A stretch of DNA of 23,328 nucleotides from a virus. Within the stretch, counting starts at the first letter, position 1, and every line of letters begins with the position of its first letter. A program made the position numbers and the translations under genes. Positions 22,476 to 23,328 of this stretch are shown here, piece after piece. The notes below the pieces were generated by a model. The model saw nothing but the letters and a program-made list of their open reading frames with translations. It was not told where the DNA came from and made no database searches. The stretch lies in the IMG/VR virus record IMGVR_UViG_3300030108_001424, positions 1-23,328 of that record. One strand, given 5' to 3'.

Positions 22476-23328
22476 ATGAACTACGAATTTAAAACGCCGC
22501 CCTACGCACACCAAAAACAAACTTTAGAACAAAGCGCCGACAAACCGCTGCACGCTCTCTTCTTAGAGATGGGTCTTGGTAAATCAAAGATACTCATCGA
22601 TAACATGGGTATGCTTTTTATGAAAGGAGAGATCTCTGGAGCATTGATTGTTGCCCCCAAAGGTGTCTTGCAGAACTGGTCTGTCAACGAGATTGAACGC
22701 CACTTGCCCGATAGCATAGAAAGAAATGTTTTAGTCTGGCAACCGAACCACACGCAACGTTGGACCAAGGACTTTAAAGACATGGTCACAGAAGATAGCA
22801 CAGGTAAATTAAATATTCTACTTATGAACGTCGAGGCGTTTGCCACCGACAAGGGTTGCAAGTTTGCCGAAGAATTTTTGGCTACGCACGAGTGCATGCT
22901 TACCGTAGATGAGTCGACCACGATAAAGAATCCAAAGGCAAAGCGTACGAAAAACCTAATAAAACTGGCGCCTCTAGCCAACTACCGCAGAATACTCACA
23001 GGTTTTCCAATAACCAAAGCGCCGCTAGATTTGTATTCGCAATGCTTTTTCCTGAGCCCAAACTTACTTGGCTACAACAGCTATTACGCCTTCCGGGCAC
23101 GCTACGCCATCATGCAAAGAAAGCAGATGGGCGGTCACGCATTTGACCACATCGTAGGCTTTCAAAGGCTGGACGAATTACAAGAAGCTCTCAAACCTTT
23201 TTCTACAAGAAAGACTAAAGAGCAATGTCTTGATCTACCAAAGAAGGTCTACACCAAACGTTACGTTGAACTAACGCCAGAACAAAAGAAGGCATACGAA
23301 CAGATGAAGAAAGAAGCCATCATGGTAT
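22476..23328 (+). CDS. SNF2-type SF2 DNA helicase/translocase (3' partial)
   Basis: Open from ATG 22476 to the window end (284 codons, no stop). The N-terminal RecA-like lobe is complete: a Q-like Tyr-x-His-Gln (10-13), Walker A E-M-G-L-G-K-S at 31-37, motif Ia I-V-A-P-K-G-V-L-x-N-W at 58-68, motif II V-D-E-S-T-T-I-K-N at 144-152 (DESxxIKN, as in phage SNF2-like proteins rather than DEAH), and motif III L-T-G-F-P-I-T-K-A-P-L-D-L-Y at 174-187, with Phe where the family usually has Thr (LTGTP). These enzymes translocate on double-stranded DNA or unwind D-loops; in phages they are linked to replication initiation and recombination. The start is supported by CGAAGGA upstream and by the consensus promoter. 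The second lobe lies outside the window. Confidence 0.9.
   Translation, partial: MNYEFKTPPYAHQKQTLEQSADKPLHALFLEMGLGKSKILIDNMGMLFMKGEISGALIVAPKGVLQNWSVNEIERHLPDSIERNVLVWQPNHTQRWTKDFKDMVTEDSTGKLNILLMNVEAFATDKGCKFAEEFLATHECMLTVDESTTIKNPKAKRTKNLIKLAPLANYRRILTGFPITKAPLDLYSQCFFLSPNLLGYNSYYAFRARYAIMQRKQMGGHAFDHIVGFQRLDELQEALKPFSTRKTKEQCLDLPKKVYTKRYVELTPEQKKAYEQMKKEAIMV

Noticed and set aside
22502-22981. 159-aa minus-strand open frame
   Set aside because: It lies wholly over the SNF2-type gene, whose helicase motifs show the plus strand is coding.

Overview
The window is a contiguous piece of an AT-rich tailed-phage genome, most likely a marine podovirus-like virus of a Gram-negative bacterium. 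The evidence is a gp10-like tail stabilisation protein, a run of internal-virion-type proteins of the kinds seen in marine phages, a two-component spanin pair (which implies an outer membrane), a GH24 endolysin and a T7-sized family-A DNA polymerase. No host gene, integrase, tRNA, rRNA, IS element or CRISPR array was seen. The host cannot be named; small-genome marine alphaproteobacteria are a guess from gene content and AT-richness only.

There are three transcription units. (1) Positions 3-14975, rightward: virion and lysis genes. In order these are a FecR-domain protein cut by the window edge, the gp10-like protein, a small protein, two very basic proteins, a SET-domain protein, two more basic proteins, an i-spanin/o-spanin pair, the endolysin, three probable internal or structural proteins (387, 330 and 539 aa) and a 1698-aa giant internal protein. 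Genes mostly touch or overlap through TAATG or ATGA junctions. (2) Positions 14938-22292, leftward: the replication module. In transcription order it holds a conserved coiled-coil protein, a probable ssDNA-binding protein, an archaeo-eukaryotic-type (AEP) primase, a UvrD/Rep-like SF1 helicase, DNA polymerase A, a 56-aa ribbon-helix-helix-like protein and a PD-(D/E)XK exonuclease. Units 1 and 2 converge and overlap by 38 bp. (3) From 22476 rightward: an SNF2-type SF2 helicase cut by the window end.

The 183-bp divergent region 22293-22475 is the main control region visible. It holds a near-consensus sigma70 promoter (TTGACA, 17 bp, TAAAAT) pointing right. Just upstream are three copies of a CCGACT hexamer (two direct, one inverted) at exact 20-bp spacing, plus a second inverted repeat.

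The points most worth following are: a compact SET-domain (protein lysine methyltransferase-like) gene embedded among four lysine-rich phage proteins, possibly joined to the next one by a frameshift or TTG start; the phased hexamer operators; the AEP primase plus Leu-762-type PolA replication set with no hexameric helicase in view; the overlapping spanins; and a two-copy protein repeat in which 13 of 14 base differences are silent.
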